Of a stretch of 64,000 nucleotides of DNA, positions 42,834-51,178 are shown one piece after another. Position 1 is the first letter of the stretch; every line of letters starts with the position of its first letter. The notes under the pieces are model-generated. The model saw nothing but the letters and a program-made list of their open reading frames with translations, did not search any database and was not told the origin of the DNA. The stretch spans positions 3,277,001 to 3,341,000 of the forward strand of contig OY282353.1 in the NCBI GenBank assembly GCA_958295465.1, in the 5' to 3' direction. The DNA comes from an uncultured Gammaproteobacteria bacterium. Its GTDB lineage: Bacteria; Pseudomonadota; Gammaproteobacteria; HK1. A program made the position numbers and the translations under genes.

Positions 42834-43607
42834 TCAATCCTCGACGTCGACCCCGACCGGGCAGTGGTCCGAGCCCATCTCGTGCGGCCAGATGAACGCA
42901 TCCTTCACCCGCCGCATCGCGCCGGGCGAGGCAAGCACGTAGTCGATGCGCCATCCGACGTTCCTTGCCCGCGCCCCGCTCCTCTGCGCCCACCAGGTGT
43001 AATGCCCGGTCGCGCCGGGATTGCGCTCCCGGAACGTATCGATCCATCCGGCCGCCAGCCAGCGGTCCATCTCCGCGCATTCCTCGGGGAGAAAGCCGCT
43101 GGTCTTGCGATTCGCCGCGGGCCGGGCGAGGTCGATCCCGGTATGCGCGGTGTTCCAGTCCCCGATGACGAACACGTGGTAGCGCCGCCGCAGGCGTTCC
43201 ACCCGGTCGAACACCGCGCGGTAGAAGTCGAGCTTGTAGGGGACCCGGCTGTTGTCCCGATCCTTCCCGCTGCCGTTCGGGAAGTAGGCGTTGACCACCA
43301 CGGTCCTGCCGAAGCGCGCGAGCTGGTACCGGCCCTCGGCGTCGAAGCGCGGCTCCCCGAGGGAGCTCTCGATCCGATCGGGCGCCGCCTTCGTGAACAG
43401 CCCGATGCCGCTGTAGCCCGCGCGCTCGGCCGCGACGAAGTGCGTGCACCAGCCCTCGGGAGAGCGCACCGCGTCCGGAAGCTGCGACTCGAACGCCTTC
43501 ATCTCCTGGATCCCCACGACGTCCGCCTTCGAACGTTCGAGCACATCGAGAAATCCCTTCTTCGCGCAGGCCCGCAGACCATTGACGTTCCAGCTCACGA
43601 TTCGCAT
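42834..43607 (-). CDS. xth: exodeoxyribonuclease III / AP endonuclease
   Basis: A 257-residue ExoIII/Ape1-family enzyme. It begins MRIVSWNVNGLRACAKKGF, with VVGIQEMKAFE (metal-binding Glu), VNAYFPNG, FVIGDWNTAHTGIDLARP, RIDYVLASPG and the terminal GSDHCPVGVDVE catalytic Asp-His. All key residues are present. It incises abasic sites in base-excision repair and so complements the Fpg-like glycosylase at 35.2 kb. Start at the ATG at 43607. Confidence 0.96.
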   Translation of the reverse strand: MRIVSWNVNGLRACAKKGFLDVLERSKADVVGIQEMKAFESQLPDAVRSPEGWCTHFVAAERAGYSGIGLFTKAAPDRIESSLGEPRFDAEGRYQLARFGRTVVVNAYFPNGSGKDRDNSRVPYKLDFYRAVFDRVERLRRRYHVFVIGDWNTAHTGIDLARPAANRKTSGFLPEECAEMDRWLAAGWIDTFRERNPGATGHYTWWAQRSGARARNVGWRIDYVLASPGAMRRVKDAFIWPHEMGSDHCPVGVDVED

Positions 43608-43777
43608 GGACTCTCCGTCGTTCTCCGTGACCCTCCGCGGCTCTGCCCGCACCCCCGGCCATGGCCCCGTGCTGCGCCACGAGCCGGACCCGGCACCGCC
43701 GAAGCCGGACTTTGCGGATTCCCGCCCCATTTGTCACGAGGGCAGGCTTTGCACCCACCACCCAGAGGCTAACCCCC

Positions 43778-46231
43778 ATGTCGCCGAAACCCCCGATCGC
43801 GCTCCGCAAGCCGGTCACCCGCACCCTGCACGGACGCAGCCGTACCGACGACTACGCCTGGCTCAAGGACGAGAACTGGCAGCGGGTGATGCGCGACCCC
43901 GCCGTGCTGCGCGCGGATATCCGGGCGTACCTCGAAGCCGAGAACGCCTGCACCGAAGCGTCCATGGCGTCCGCCGAAGCGCTTCGCGCGGCGCTCTTCG
44001 ACGAGTTCCGCGGGCGGATCAGGGAGGACGATTCGAGCGTCCCGGCGAAGGACGGCGCGTGGGAGTATTACGAGCGCTACCGCGAGGGCGGGCAGCATCC
44101 GGTGGCGTGCCGGCGCGCGGCCGGCGACCCCGCGAGCGAGAAGATCCTGCTCGACGGCGATGCGGAGGCTGCGGCATCGGCCGGAGCCGCGGCCTCGTTG
44201 GAGGCGGCGTCTTCATCCGGGACAACGGCTTCATCGGAGGCGGCGGCCTCGTCTGCGGGCGGGACGCCCGCGTTCCCGGGAACGGAGGCGGCGACCATGC
44301 CGGAGCCGGCGGCTTCACCCGAAGCAGCGGCCTCATCCGCAGGCGGAACGCCCGCACTCCCGGGAACGGAGGCGGCGACCATGCCGGAGCCGACGGCTTC
44401 ACCCGAGGCAGCGGCTTCACCCGAAGCGGCGGCTTCACCCGAGGCAGCGGCCTCACCCGAAGCGGCGGCCTCATCCGAAGCGACCGCTTCATCCGAAACC
44501 GGAGGCGAGGGCTACTACCGCATCGGCGACTACGGTCATACCTGCGACCACCGGCTTTTCGGCTGGACCACCGACACCAACGGCTCGGAGTTCTACACGC
44601 TCCGCGTGAAGGACCTCGACACGGGCCGGCGCCTCGACGACGTGATCGAGCGGTGCTCGGGCGCCTTCGAGTGGGCGGCGGACGGCCGCACCCTCTTCTA
44701 CACCGAGCTCGACGACAACCATCGCCCGTGCAGGGTCTTCCGCCACCGGCTCGGCGACGATCCCGCGGACGACGCGCTCGTCTACGAGGAGTCGGACCCG
44801 GGGTTCTTCCTCAACGTCGCGGCCACCGAATCGCGTCGCTTCCTGCTGATCGACGCGCACGACCACGTCACCAGCGAGGTCCGGCTCGTCGACGCCAACC
44901 GCCCAGGCGATGCGCCGGTCCTCGTCGCCGAACGCGAGCCGGGCATCGAGTACGACGTTTCCCACCACGGTGAGCGGTTGATCATCCTCACCAACGCCGG
45001 CGGGGCCGAGGACTTCAAGATCGTCGAGGCGCCGCTCACATGGAACGAACCCGTTCCCCGCCCGCCTGCGGCGCCGGTCGGAGCGCCGGATCGCGCGCAC
45101 TGGACCGATCTCGTCCCCCACCGCCCCGGCGTGCTGATCGTCGCTTTCGTCGTCTTCGCGCGCTGGCTGGTCCGGCTCGAACGCGAGAACGCGCTGCCGC
45201 GGATCGTGGTGCGCGACCTCGAAAGCGGGGAGGAGCACGCGGTCGCGTTCGAAGAGGAGGCGTACAGCCTCGGGCTCGTCCCCGGCTACGAGTTCGAGAC
45301 CGATACCCTGCGCTTCACGTACTCCTCGATGACCACCCCCGAGCACGTGTTCGACTACGACATGCGCACCCGGGAACGCACCGTGCGCAAGGTGCAGGAA
45401 GTGCCGAGCGGCCACGACCCCGCCGACTACGTCACGCACCGCATCATGGCGCCGTCGCACGACGGCGAAGCCGTACCGGTCTCGCTGCTGCACCGGCGGG
45501 ACACCCCGATCGACGGCTCCGCCCCCCTGCTCCTCTACGGTTACGGCTCCTACGGGATGTCGATGCCGGCGTCGTTCGGCACCACGCGCCTGAGCCTCGT
45601 GGACCGGGGCTTCGTCTATGCCATCGCCCACGTGCGCGGCGGTACGGAGCGCGGCTACGCCTGGTACACCGACGGCAAGCTCGCGAAGAAGACCAACACC
45701 TTCCACGACTTCATCGCGGCGGCGCGGGCGCTCGTCGAGCACGGGTTCACCCGCCGCGGCCGCATCGCGATCCACGGCGGCAGCGCCGGCGGCCTGCTGG
45801 CCGGGGCGTGCGCCAACATGGCGCCGGAGCTGTTCCACGCGGTCATCGCCGAGGTGCCCTTCGTGGACGTGCTCAACACGATCTGCGACGACACCCTGCC
45901 GCTCACGCCCCCGGAGTGGCCGGAATGGGGCAACCCGATCGAGAGCGAGGCGGCCTACGATTGCATCGCCGCGTACAGCCCCTACGACAACGTCGAGGCG
46001 AAGGACTACCCGCACATCATCGCCACCGCGGGCCTCACCGACCCCCGCGTCACGTACTGGGAGCCCGCGAAGTGGGTGGCGAAGCTGCGCGCGACGAAGA
46101 CCGATGACCGTCTGCTCCTGCTGCACACCAACATGGAGGCGGGGCACGGAGGCGCGGCGGGGCGCTTCGATCGGCTGAAGGAGACCGCGCTGGTCCATGC
46201 GTTCGTGCTGCACGTCCTTGGGTTGGAGTGA
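43778..46231 (+). CDS. ptrB: oligopeptidase B (S9A) with large low-complexity insertion
   Basis: An 817-residue prolyl-oligopeptidase-family enzyme; usual length is ~690. The catalytic Ser is residue 669 (HGGSAGGLLAG), followed by Asp in GLTDPRVTYWEPAKW and His in AGHGGAAGR. It cleaves after basic residues in short peptides. The surplus is an Ala/Ser/Pro/Glu-rich block at residues about 127-243, encoded by 18-bp and 84-bp repeats, inserted between the N-terminal helical region and the GYYRIGDYGHTCDHRLFGW propeller start. It is so placed that it may project as a disordered loop. Start at the ATG at 43778 after CCAGAGG. Confidence 0.94.
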   Translation: MSPKPPIALRKPVTRTLHGRSRTDDYAWLKDENWQRVMRDPAVLRADIRAYLEAENACTEASMASAEALRAALFDEFRGRIREDDSSVPAKDGAWEYYERYREGGQHPVACRRAAGDPASEKILLDGDAEAAASAGAAASLEAASSSGTTASSEAAASSAGGTPAFPGTEAATMPEPAASPEAAASSAGGTPALPGTEAATMPEPTASPEAAASPEAAASPEAAASPEAAASSEATASSETGGEGYYRIGDYGHTCDHRLFGWTTDTNGSEFYTLRVKDLDTGRRLDDVIERCSGAFEWAADGRTLFYTELDDNHRPCRVFRHRLGDDPADDALVYEESDPGFFLNVAATESRRFLLIDAHDHVTSEVRLVDANRPGDAPVLVAEREPGIEYDVSHHGERLIILTNAGGAEDFKIVEAPLTWNEPVPRPPAAPVGAPDRAHWTDLVPHRPGVLIVAFVVFARWLVRLERENALPRIVVRDLESGEEHAVAFEEEAYSLGLVPGYEFETDTLRFTYSSMTTPEHVFDYDMRTRERTVRKVQEVPSGHDPADYVTHRIMAPSHDGEAVPVSLLHRRDTPIDGSAPLLLYGYGSYGMSMPASFGTTRLSLVDRGFVYAIAHVRGGTERGYAWYTDGKLAKKTNTFHDFIAAARALVEHGFTRRGRIAIHGGSAGGLLAGACANMAPELFHAVIAEVPFVDVLNTICDDTLPLTPPEWPEWGNPIESEAAYDCIAAYSPYDNVEAKDYPHIIATAGLTDPRVTYWEPAKWVAKLRATKTDDRLLLLHTNMEAGHGGAAGRFDRLKETALVHAFVLHVLGLE
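44160..44505 (+). repeat. coding minisatellite in oligopeptidase B
   Basis: An 84-bp unit (AAASSAGGTPAFPGTEAATM then PEPAASPE) occurs twice. It is followed by at least five 18-bp units encoding EAAASP or EATASS. All periods are multiples of three, so length variation keeps the reading frame. Confidence 0.9.
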
Positions 46232-46676
46232 TGGGCGCCCGCGGCGTCATGCGGTGGACGCAACCGGGAGCGGAGCCTTTTACGTCACCACACCCAACCC
46301 GGCATAGCCGGAACCAGACGCCGGTCGGCGAACACACCATCGTCAGGAGTGGGAAGCCACGGAAAAGGCAGTGAGACAAGCGCAAGAGCTGGGGACGAAC
46401 AAGGATCTGGCCCAAGGGCAGGGAAGCGAAAAGCAAAAACGCGCCGTGGAACCGGAAGGAGCGGTTCGACCGTCCGCGGTATCGGGGCGTCGGCGGCGTC
46501 CTGATCAGGACTGCGGTCGCATTGCCTCGTGACCCGGGCGATCGTCCCGGATACGGGACCCCACCGCTCTGGCTCGAGTCGGGAACACGGCCTGCTCCTC
46601 CGGCGCGCTACGGGCGAGTCGTTGTTCCGTCGAGTGAAGCGCTGCCGTTCCCCGCGACGCCGGTGCCGGCCGGCGG
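46232..46676. other. 445-bp intergenic region without a supported gene
   Basis: It lies between the convergent oligopeptidase B and DUF1989 genes. The stretch 46330-46450 is purine-rich on the plus strand (gggaagccacggaaaaggca...), unlike the rest of the window, and may be debris of a mobile element. No hairpin with a T-tract and no protein similarity was recognised. Confidence 0.5.
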
Positions 46677-47309
46677 TCAGCGCCGGTATCGGATCGCGCG
46701 GATCGGCGTGGGTCCTGCCCCGGTGGCGGGGTTCAGCGCCTCCGGGCAGTTCGAGATGACCACGAGGACGTCCATCTCCGCGCGCAGGGTCAGGTGATCG
46801 CCGGGCTTCGACCAGCCGTCATCGATTGCGGCGCTCCCGTCGGCCTTCACCGGGACCCGCATGAAGAAGTTGACGTTGGGCACCACGGCGGTCGCATCGA
46901 GCCCGTGGCGGGCCAGCTCGGACTCGAAGTTCTGCTGGCAGGCGCGGGGGTTGCGCGCGCCGTAGCGCACGTCGTCGAGCTCGAACGAGCAGCATCCGAA
47001 GAGGGTGTCGTGTCCGCCGCAGGTGTCCTCGACGATGGTCATCATCTTGCGGGCGCGCACCGACCACAGCACCGAGCCCGGCCCGAGGTAGATGTTGCCC
47101 TGGAGCTTGACGGTGTTCGGGGCGTGGTAGCGTTCGTGCGGGTCGTGGGCGTTGTAGCAGAGGAAGTCGATGGCCTGCTGCCCCTCCAGATCGACGAGTA
47201 TCAAGTGTTCGCCCCGGTCGATCCGGCCGCTCCACGGCAGCCCCGCCCCGACGACGGTGTCTTCGAGGACGGTGGCATCGGTGGGTACGTAGTGGTTGGA
47301 AGTGGTCAT
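46677..47309 (-). CDS. DUF1989 urea carboxylase-associated protein (UAAP2-like)
   Basis: A 210-residue DUF1989 protein. Characteristic segments: GRIDRGEHLILVDLEGQQAI DFLCYNA, NTVKLQGNIYLGPGSVLWSV, TCGGHDTLFGCCS, and NVNFFMRVPV. Paired DUF1989 proteins (UAAP1/UAAP2) accompany urea carboxylase or guanidine carboxylase operons and are needed for guanidine or carboxyguanidine use. Here the gene stands alone, without the carboxylase or a partner paralogue, so its role is uncertain. I looked for a guanidine riboswitch upstream and found no convincing one. Confidence 0.85.
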   Translation of the reverse strand: MTTSNHYVPTDATVLEDTVVGAGLPWSGRIDRGEHLILVDLEGQQAIDFLCYNAHDPHERYHAPNTVKLQGNIYLGPGSVLWSVRARKMMTIVEDTCGGHDTLFGCCSFELDDVRYGARNPRACQQNFESELARHGLDATAVVPNVNFFMRVPVKADGSAAIDDGWSKPGDHLTLRAEMDVLVVISNCPEALNPATGAGPTPIRAIRYRR

Positions 47310-47664
47310 GGCGTCGATTCCTGTGGCTTGGCCAAGCGGGGGTTTCGGGTCACCTTTTCCAGGCGATGGCCGCCTGACTCAAGCAAATCACCCTCCGGGA
47401 AACCCGGGGCGGTTCATGATCTCGTCCGAGAGCCGGATGCGGGAGACCCGCACGTCCGGTTCGATGAGCGGGGGTGTGGAAACGCGGCTATGGCACGGAC
47501 CGAGGCGCCGGCACTGCGAAAGCCGCCGGGAAACGGCTACCCTCCACTGACCTGACGCCACTGCGCCAGTCGTCGACTCTACCCTTTCCGGCCGTATCGG
47601 AGCACCGCGCCATGATGCGATCGGCCCCGTGATGCGGCCAGCCACCACGAAGGAGAAATTCGTA
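47310..47664. other. 355-bp divergent intergenic region between DUF1989 gene and galE
   Basis: No gene is supported. It must hold promoters for both genes. A galE ribosome binding site (AAGGAG at 47650-47655) is clear; the in-frame ATG at 47629 has none. No riboswitch consensus was recognised. Confidence 0.5.
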
Positions 47665-48657
47665 ATGTCAGATCGCGTGCTCGTCACCGGCGGCGCCGGC
47701 TACATCGGAAGCCACGTCGTCCGGCAGCTCGGGGAGAACGGTTACGGGGTCGTCGTGCTCGACGATCTGGGCAAGGGCGTGCGTGACGCCGTGCTCCACG
47801 GCGACCTCGTGGTCGGCGACACCGGCGACCATGCACTGGTGCTCGACCTGCTCCGGAAGTTCTCGGTGCGCTCGGTGCTGCACTTCGCCGCGAAGACCGT
47901 CGTCCCCGAATCGGTGGCGAACCCGCTCCCGTACTACCGCAACAACACCTGCGCCTCCCGCACCCTCATCGAGTGCTGCGTGGAGGCCGGCGTGGAGCAC
48001 TTCATCTTCTCCTCGACCGCGGCGGTGTACGGCGCCCCGCAAGCCGTCCTCATCGGCGAGGAGACGCCGGCGAACCCCATCAACCCCTACGGCTCGTCGA
48101 AGCTGATGACGGAGCGGATGCTGGCCGACGTCTCCGCCGCGACCGATCTGCGCCACGTCACCCTGCGTTACTTCAACGTCGCGGGCAGCGACCCGGAGGG
48201 GCGGATCGGCCAGTCGACGCCGGACGCCACCCTGCTCACGAAGGTGGCGTGCGAGGTCGCGGCCGGGAAGCGCGACCACATGTTCGTGTACGGCACCGAC
48301 TACCCCACCCCCGACGGCACCTGCGTGAGGGACTACATCCACGTCGAGGATCTGGCCGGTGCGCACCTCCGGGCGTTGCGCCGGCTCGAAGAGGGCGGCG
48401 GATCGCTCACCCTGAACTGCGGCTACGGCCACGGCTACAGCGTGCGCGAAGTCATTCAGGCGGTGGAGCGGGCCGCCGGCGCCCCGATCGACGCACGCGA
48501 CGCCCCGCGGCGCGCGGGTGATCCGCCGAGCCTGGTCGCGGGCACGGAGCGGATCCGGGATGCGCTGGACTGGACCCCGAGGTTCGACGACCTCGACACC
48601 ATCGCCGCCACCTCGCTGGCGTGGGAGCGCAAGCTCGCCGGGCATCAGGGCATGTGA
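47665..48657 (+). CDS. galE: UDP-glucose 4-epimerase
   Basis: A 330-residue extended SDR. The NAD-binding GGAGYIGSH is at residues 8-16, then the catalytic Ser/Thr region SSTAAVYG and YGSSK (YxxxK). The sugar-binding segment RYFNVAGSDPEGRIGQS and VRDYIHVEDLAGAH are typical of GalE. It interconverts UDP-glucose and UDP-galactose for surface polysaccharides. Start at the ATG at 47665 behind AAGGAG. Its 3' end runs into a transposase remnant on the other strand. Confidence 0.93.
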   Translation: MSDRVLVTGGAGYIGSHVVRQLGENGYGVVVLDDLGKGVRDAVLHGDLVVGDTGDHALVLDLLRKFSVRSVLHFAAKTVVPESVANPLPYYRNNTCASRTLIECCVEAGVEHFIFSSTAAVYGAPQAVLIGEETPANPINPYGSSKLMTERMLADVSAATDLRHVTLRYFNVAGSDPEGRIGQSTPDATLLTKVACEVAAGKRDHMFVYGTDYPTPDGTCVRDYIHVEDLAGAHLRALRRLEEGGGSLTLNCGYGHGYSVREVIQAVERAAGAPIDARDAPRRAGDPPSLVAGTERIRDALDWTPRFDDLDTIAATSLAWERKLAGHQGM

Positions 48658-48660
48658 GGT

Positions 48661-48827
48661 CAGCGCACGCGAGGGAGGGGATAGTCGAATCTCACCAGCG
48701 TGCGGCGTACGAACTCGTACGCGGATCGGCGATCCTCGGGCTGGTGGTCCACAGGCCCCGAACCCTCCACGAAGGCCCGAACCTGCTCCATTGTGCGCAA
48801 GCGCTCGGTGTGAATTGTCACGATCAT
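48661..48827 (-). mobile_element. 5' remnant of an insertion-sequence transposase
   Basis: The ATG at 48827 follows CTGGAGG and opens MIVTIHTERLRTMEQVRAFV, then DHQPEDRRSAYEFVRRTLVR FDYPSLACAD. This resembles the N-terminus of a DDE integrase/transposase family common in proteobacteria (usually continuing KGLVRRYLEKVTGLSR). It is cut off at the galE end after ~55 codons. The IS ends are not visible. The gap from 48828 to 48997 holds nothing I can support. Confidence 0.6.
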
Positions 48828-48997
48828 CCTCCAGGTGTAGAGGACTCAGCGCCCTTTCATGCTCACATAGCGTTGGACAGTTCGATCCGGCAGGCGCAAT
48901 GCCGCCCTGTTCGGATGTGGGGGGCTTTCCGCATCCCCCGGCCGGAAGCTGGCGCTACTCCGCCCCTTGTGACGCGCAGGCCGCGAGCCCGCGCATC

Positions 48998-49696
48998 GCG
49001 TCGAGTTGCTCGCTCTTTTCGAGCCAGAGCGATTCGACTTCCGCGATCTCCACGTCCAGGCGCCCGCGCCGCACGAGCAGCGCGCGCAGCCGCGGGCGTT
49101 GCGCATCGTCGTAGACCGTGACGTCGGCCAGGGTCGCCTCGATCGACGCCCGCTCGTCTTCCAGGGTAGCCGATCGGCGCTCCAGCAAATCGATCTCGCG
49201 CCTGAGCGGGGCGATCCGGCGCCGTTCCTCCGCCGCCAGCCGACGGCGCTCGCGCCGGTCCGGCGCCGCGGCGTCCGCCGGCGTCATACCACCGGATCGC
49301 GATTCGCCGGGCGGGGGCGGGCCATCGAGCAGATCCGCCCCGGCCGGAGGCAGGCGCTCTCCGCCCGCCCGCGCCGCCGTGCCCCGGCCGCGCGTCGCCA
49401 CCACGTCCGGAGAACGTGATTCCTTCACCGTATCCGAGCTGCCCGCCGCCACCGTGTCCGAAGGACTTGAGCCCGCCATCTTGTCCCGGCCGCCCCCCGC
49501 CACCGTGTCCGAAAGGCTTGAGCCCGACACCTTGTCCGAACCGCTCTCCGCCTCCGTGCCCGAAGGACGTGAGCCCGCCGCCATATCCCGGCTGCGCGCC
49601 GCCGCGGGACGCTCCGACAGCCAGCGCCGGTAGTCGTCGAGGTCGCCCTCGAAGGGTGCGGTGCGCGCACCCGCGACGAGCCAGAGGGAATCGCTC
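48998..49696 (-). pseudogene. duplicated 3' segment of the ABC-F gene
   Basis: This 699-bp block matches 57783-58430 (the region encoding the C-terminal linker and coiled coil of the ABC-F protein) almost base for base, in the same orientation. It differs mainly by an extra 51 bp, one more 17-codon repeat (KMAGSSPSDTVAAG). It begins in mid-gene (SLWLVAGARTAPFEGDLDDY) with no ATPase domain, so it is not a functional ABC-F. With the parent copy it brackets the DUF6361/PLD/helicase and higBA genes as direct repeats. Confidence 0.88.
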
Positions 49697-49884
49697 TCGA
49701 ACGTTTCGCCGGCAGCGCCCTGCACCGGCTCGACGATCGAGAGTTGGATGCGCTGGAACGCCTGCTCGGGGAACCGGATCAGGACATCCACGCCTGGTTG
49801 GTCTCGGCGCCGGATTCTCCGCCGCCGCCGGAGATGCGGGGGATCGTGGCGCTCGTCCGCTCCCATGCGCTGGCGGGGAGGTGA
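49696..49884 (+). pseudogene. 3' remnant of sdhE (succinate dehydrogenase flavinylation factor)
   Basis: The frame ending at the TGA at 49882 reads LHRLDDRELDALERLLGEPD followed by QDIHAWLVSAPDSPPPPEMR and GIVALVRSH. This matches the C-terminal two-thirds of the SdhE/YgfY family (the ERLL...PD.D...WL pattern). The first ~25 residues including the RGxxE motif are absent; similarity stops exactly where the ABC-F duplication begins (49696). This marks the insertion point of the duplicated block. Confidence 0.65.
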
Positions 49885-49975
49885 AGCGGGTGTTATGCCA
49901 TCTCACGCAACGGGCTGCATTGAATAGCGAGCGGACCGGACGCAAGCTGGACGCTTTCGCTCCGAGAACGCCGTG

Positions 49976-51178
49976 ATGGAACCGACACTGACCTGGCTCG
50001 ATCTGACGGCGAGTGACCGAGACAAGATGCGGCGAGTACTGGACCTGTTCAAAGAACAGGGCACGGTCGACGAGATGGGACTCGGGAGCTTGCGGGACAT
50101 CCTGTCGGATGCGCTGTTTCCCGGCACGTCGTACATCCAGACCCGGTTGCGGTACGTGCTGTTCATACCTTGGATGTACCGGCGATTGGAGTCTCGGAAA
50201 ATCCACTCGGCCGATGTGGCCCGACAAGCGCGGAAGGCAGAGACGGATCTGATCGGATCACTCGCGCACGGCCAGGACGCCGAGGGAGTAATCGGAGTAC
50301 GCGCTCGCGACTCACTGGCGCGGCTACCGAGTTCCGTCTACTGGTCAGCCCTCGTGCGGTGGGGCATCTTCCGGCATCGGCAGAGCCAAGGCTGGTACCA
50401 CACGAACTTCACGAGGCTTGCGGACGGTCACAACGCCGCCGGACGGCCCGACGACCCCGGCGTAGTCTGGACCCGGCAGCCGAACTGGCATCTGCGGCTA
50501 CCCGATCCGCCAGCGTCGTTTCCTCAAGAGGCATCGTTCGCACTGACGCCGGATGAGGCGGATTTCCTCCGAGGACGCCTGGAGGAACAGTGCAAGGGCA
50601 CCTTGCTCGCGTGGTTGGCTCGCAAGGGTTCGGATGCGCCGGCGAAATGCTTCTGGGACGACCCCGATGCAGGACGAGCGAGCGGGAAAGTTCGCGACAC
50701 CGTGGAATTGGCGCGGAGGTTCTCTCTCCATGTCCAGGGAATACCACTGCTCTACAATCTGCTGCTCGCGGAACGCCGCCATGCCGACCACGGCGGCGAC
50801 GGCGAGTTGATCGACCGGTACCGGGCGGAGCTTGCCGAGTGGGCGGCCAGTGAGGCCGGAGAGGATGTCTACGAGCCGCATGTACTATGGGACTTCGTCG
50901 CGTGTTGTGGAGGCCGTGTGCCCGGTCCGCAACACCGTTTTGTCGAAGCTTGGTCGAGGCGGATTACCGAAACGAGCCCCGATACCGTGGCTGACGACGA
51001 GCGGCTACGCAGGCTGGTCGAGGATCGCGAGTACCGACTCAAAGGCGCCCGGGCGCGGCTCGTGAACCCGAACCGCCTGCTGGACTGGAACGGACGTGCC
51101 GGCGTCGTCCGTATGGACTTCCGCTGGATTCGCGTCCGGCAACTCCTGATCGATCTGCATCGAGGGCTCGCCGCCTGA
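49976..51178 (+). CDS. DUF6361-family protein, first gene of a defence-like operon
   Basis: A 400-residue protein starting MEPTLTWLDLTASDRDKMRR and continuing GLGSLRDILSDALFPGTSYI QTRLRYVLFIPWMYR. This matches my memory of the DUF6361 family, which accompanies PLD-like nucleases and helicases in prokaryotic defence loci. There is no obvious catalytic motif. It is helical and probably soluble. The ATG at 49976 is used (a GTG precedes it). Its stop TGA overlaps the ATG of the PLD gene (TGATG), so translation is coupled. It could be a structural or recognition subunit. Confidence 0.75.
   Translation: MEPTLTWLDLTASDRDKMRRVLDLFKEQGTVDEMGLGSLRDILSDALFPGTSYIQTRLRYVLFIPWMYRRLESRKIHSADVARQARKAETDLIGSLAHGQDAEGVIGVRARDSLARLPSSVYWSALVRWGIFRHRQSQGWYHTNFTRLADGHNAAGRPDDPGVVWTRQPNWHLRLPDPPASFPQEASFALTPDEADFLRGRLEEQCKGTLLAWLARKGSDAPAKCFWDDPDAGRASGKVRDTVELARRFSLHVQGIPLLYNLLLAERRHADHGGDGELIDRYRAELAEWAASEAGEDVYEPHVLWDFVACCGGRVPGPQHRFVEAWSRRITETSPDTVADDERLRRLVEDREYRLKGARARLVNPNRLLDWNGRAGVVRMDFRWIRVRQLLIDLHRGLAA

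Noticed and set aside
44160..44505. Repeats in oligopeptidase B considered as a CRISPR or non-coding satellite
   Set aside because: Periods are multiples of three, the frame is unbroken and flanking protein homology continues on both sides.
46330..46450. Purine-rich stretch resembling the 5' part of a group II intron RT region
   Set aside because: No reverse-transcriptase frame or domain V-like hairpin could be identified; similarity was only an impression.
47310..47664. Guanidine-type riboswitch upstream of the DUF1989 gene
   Set aside because: Expected from biology of urea/guanidine carboxylase operons, but no recognisable ykkC or mini-ykkC consensus is present.
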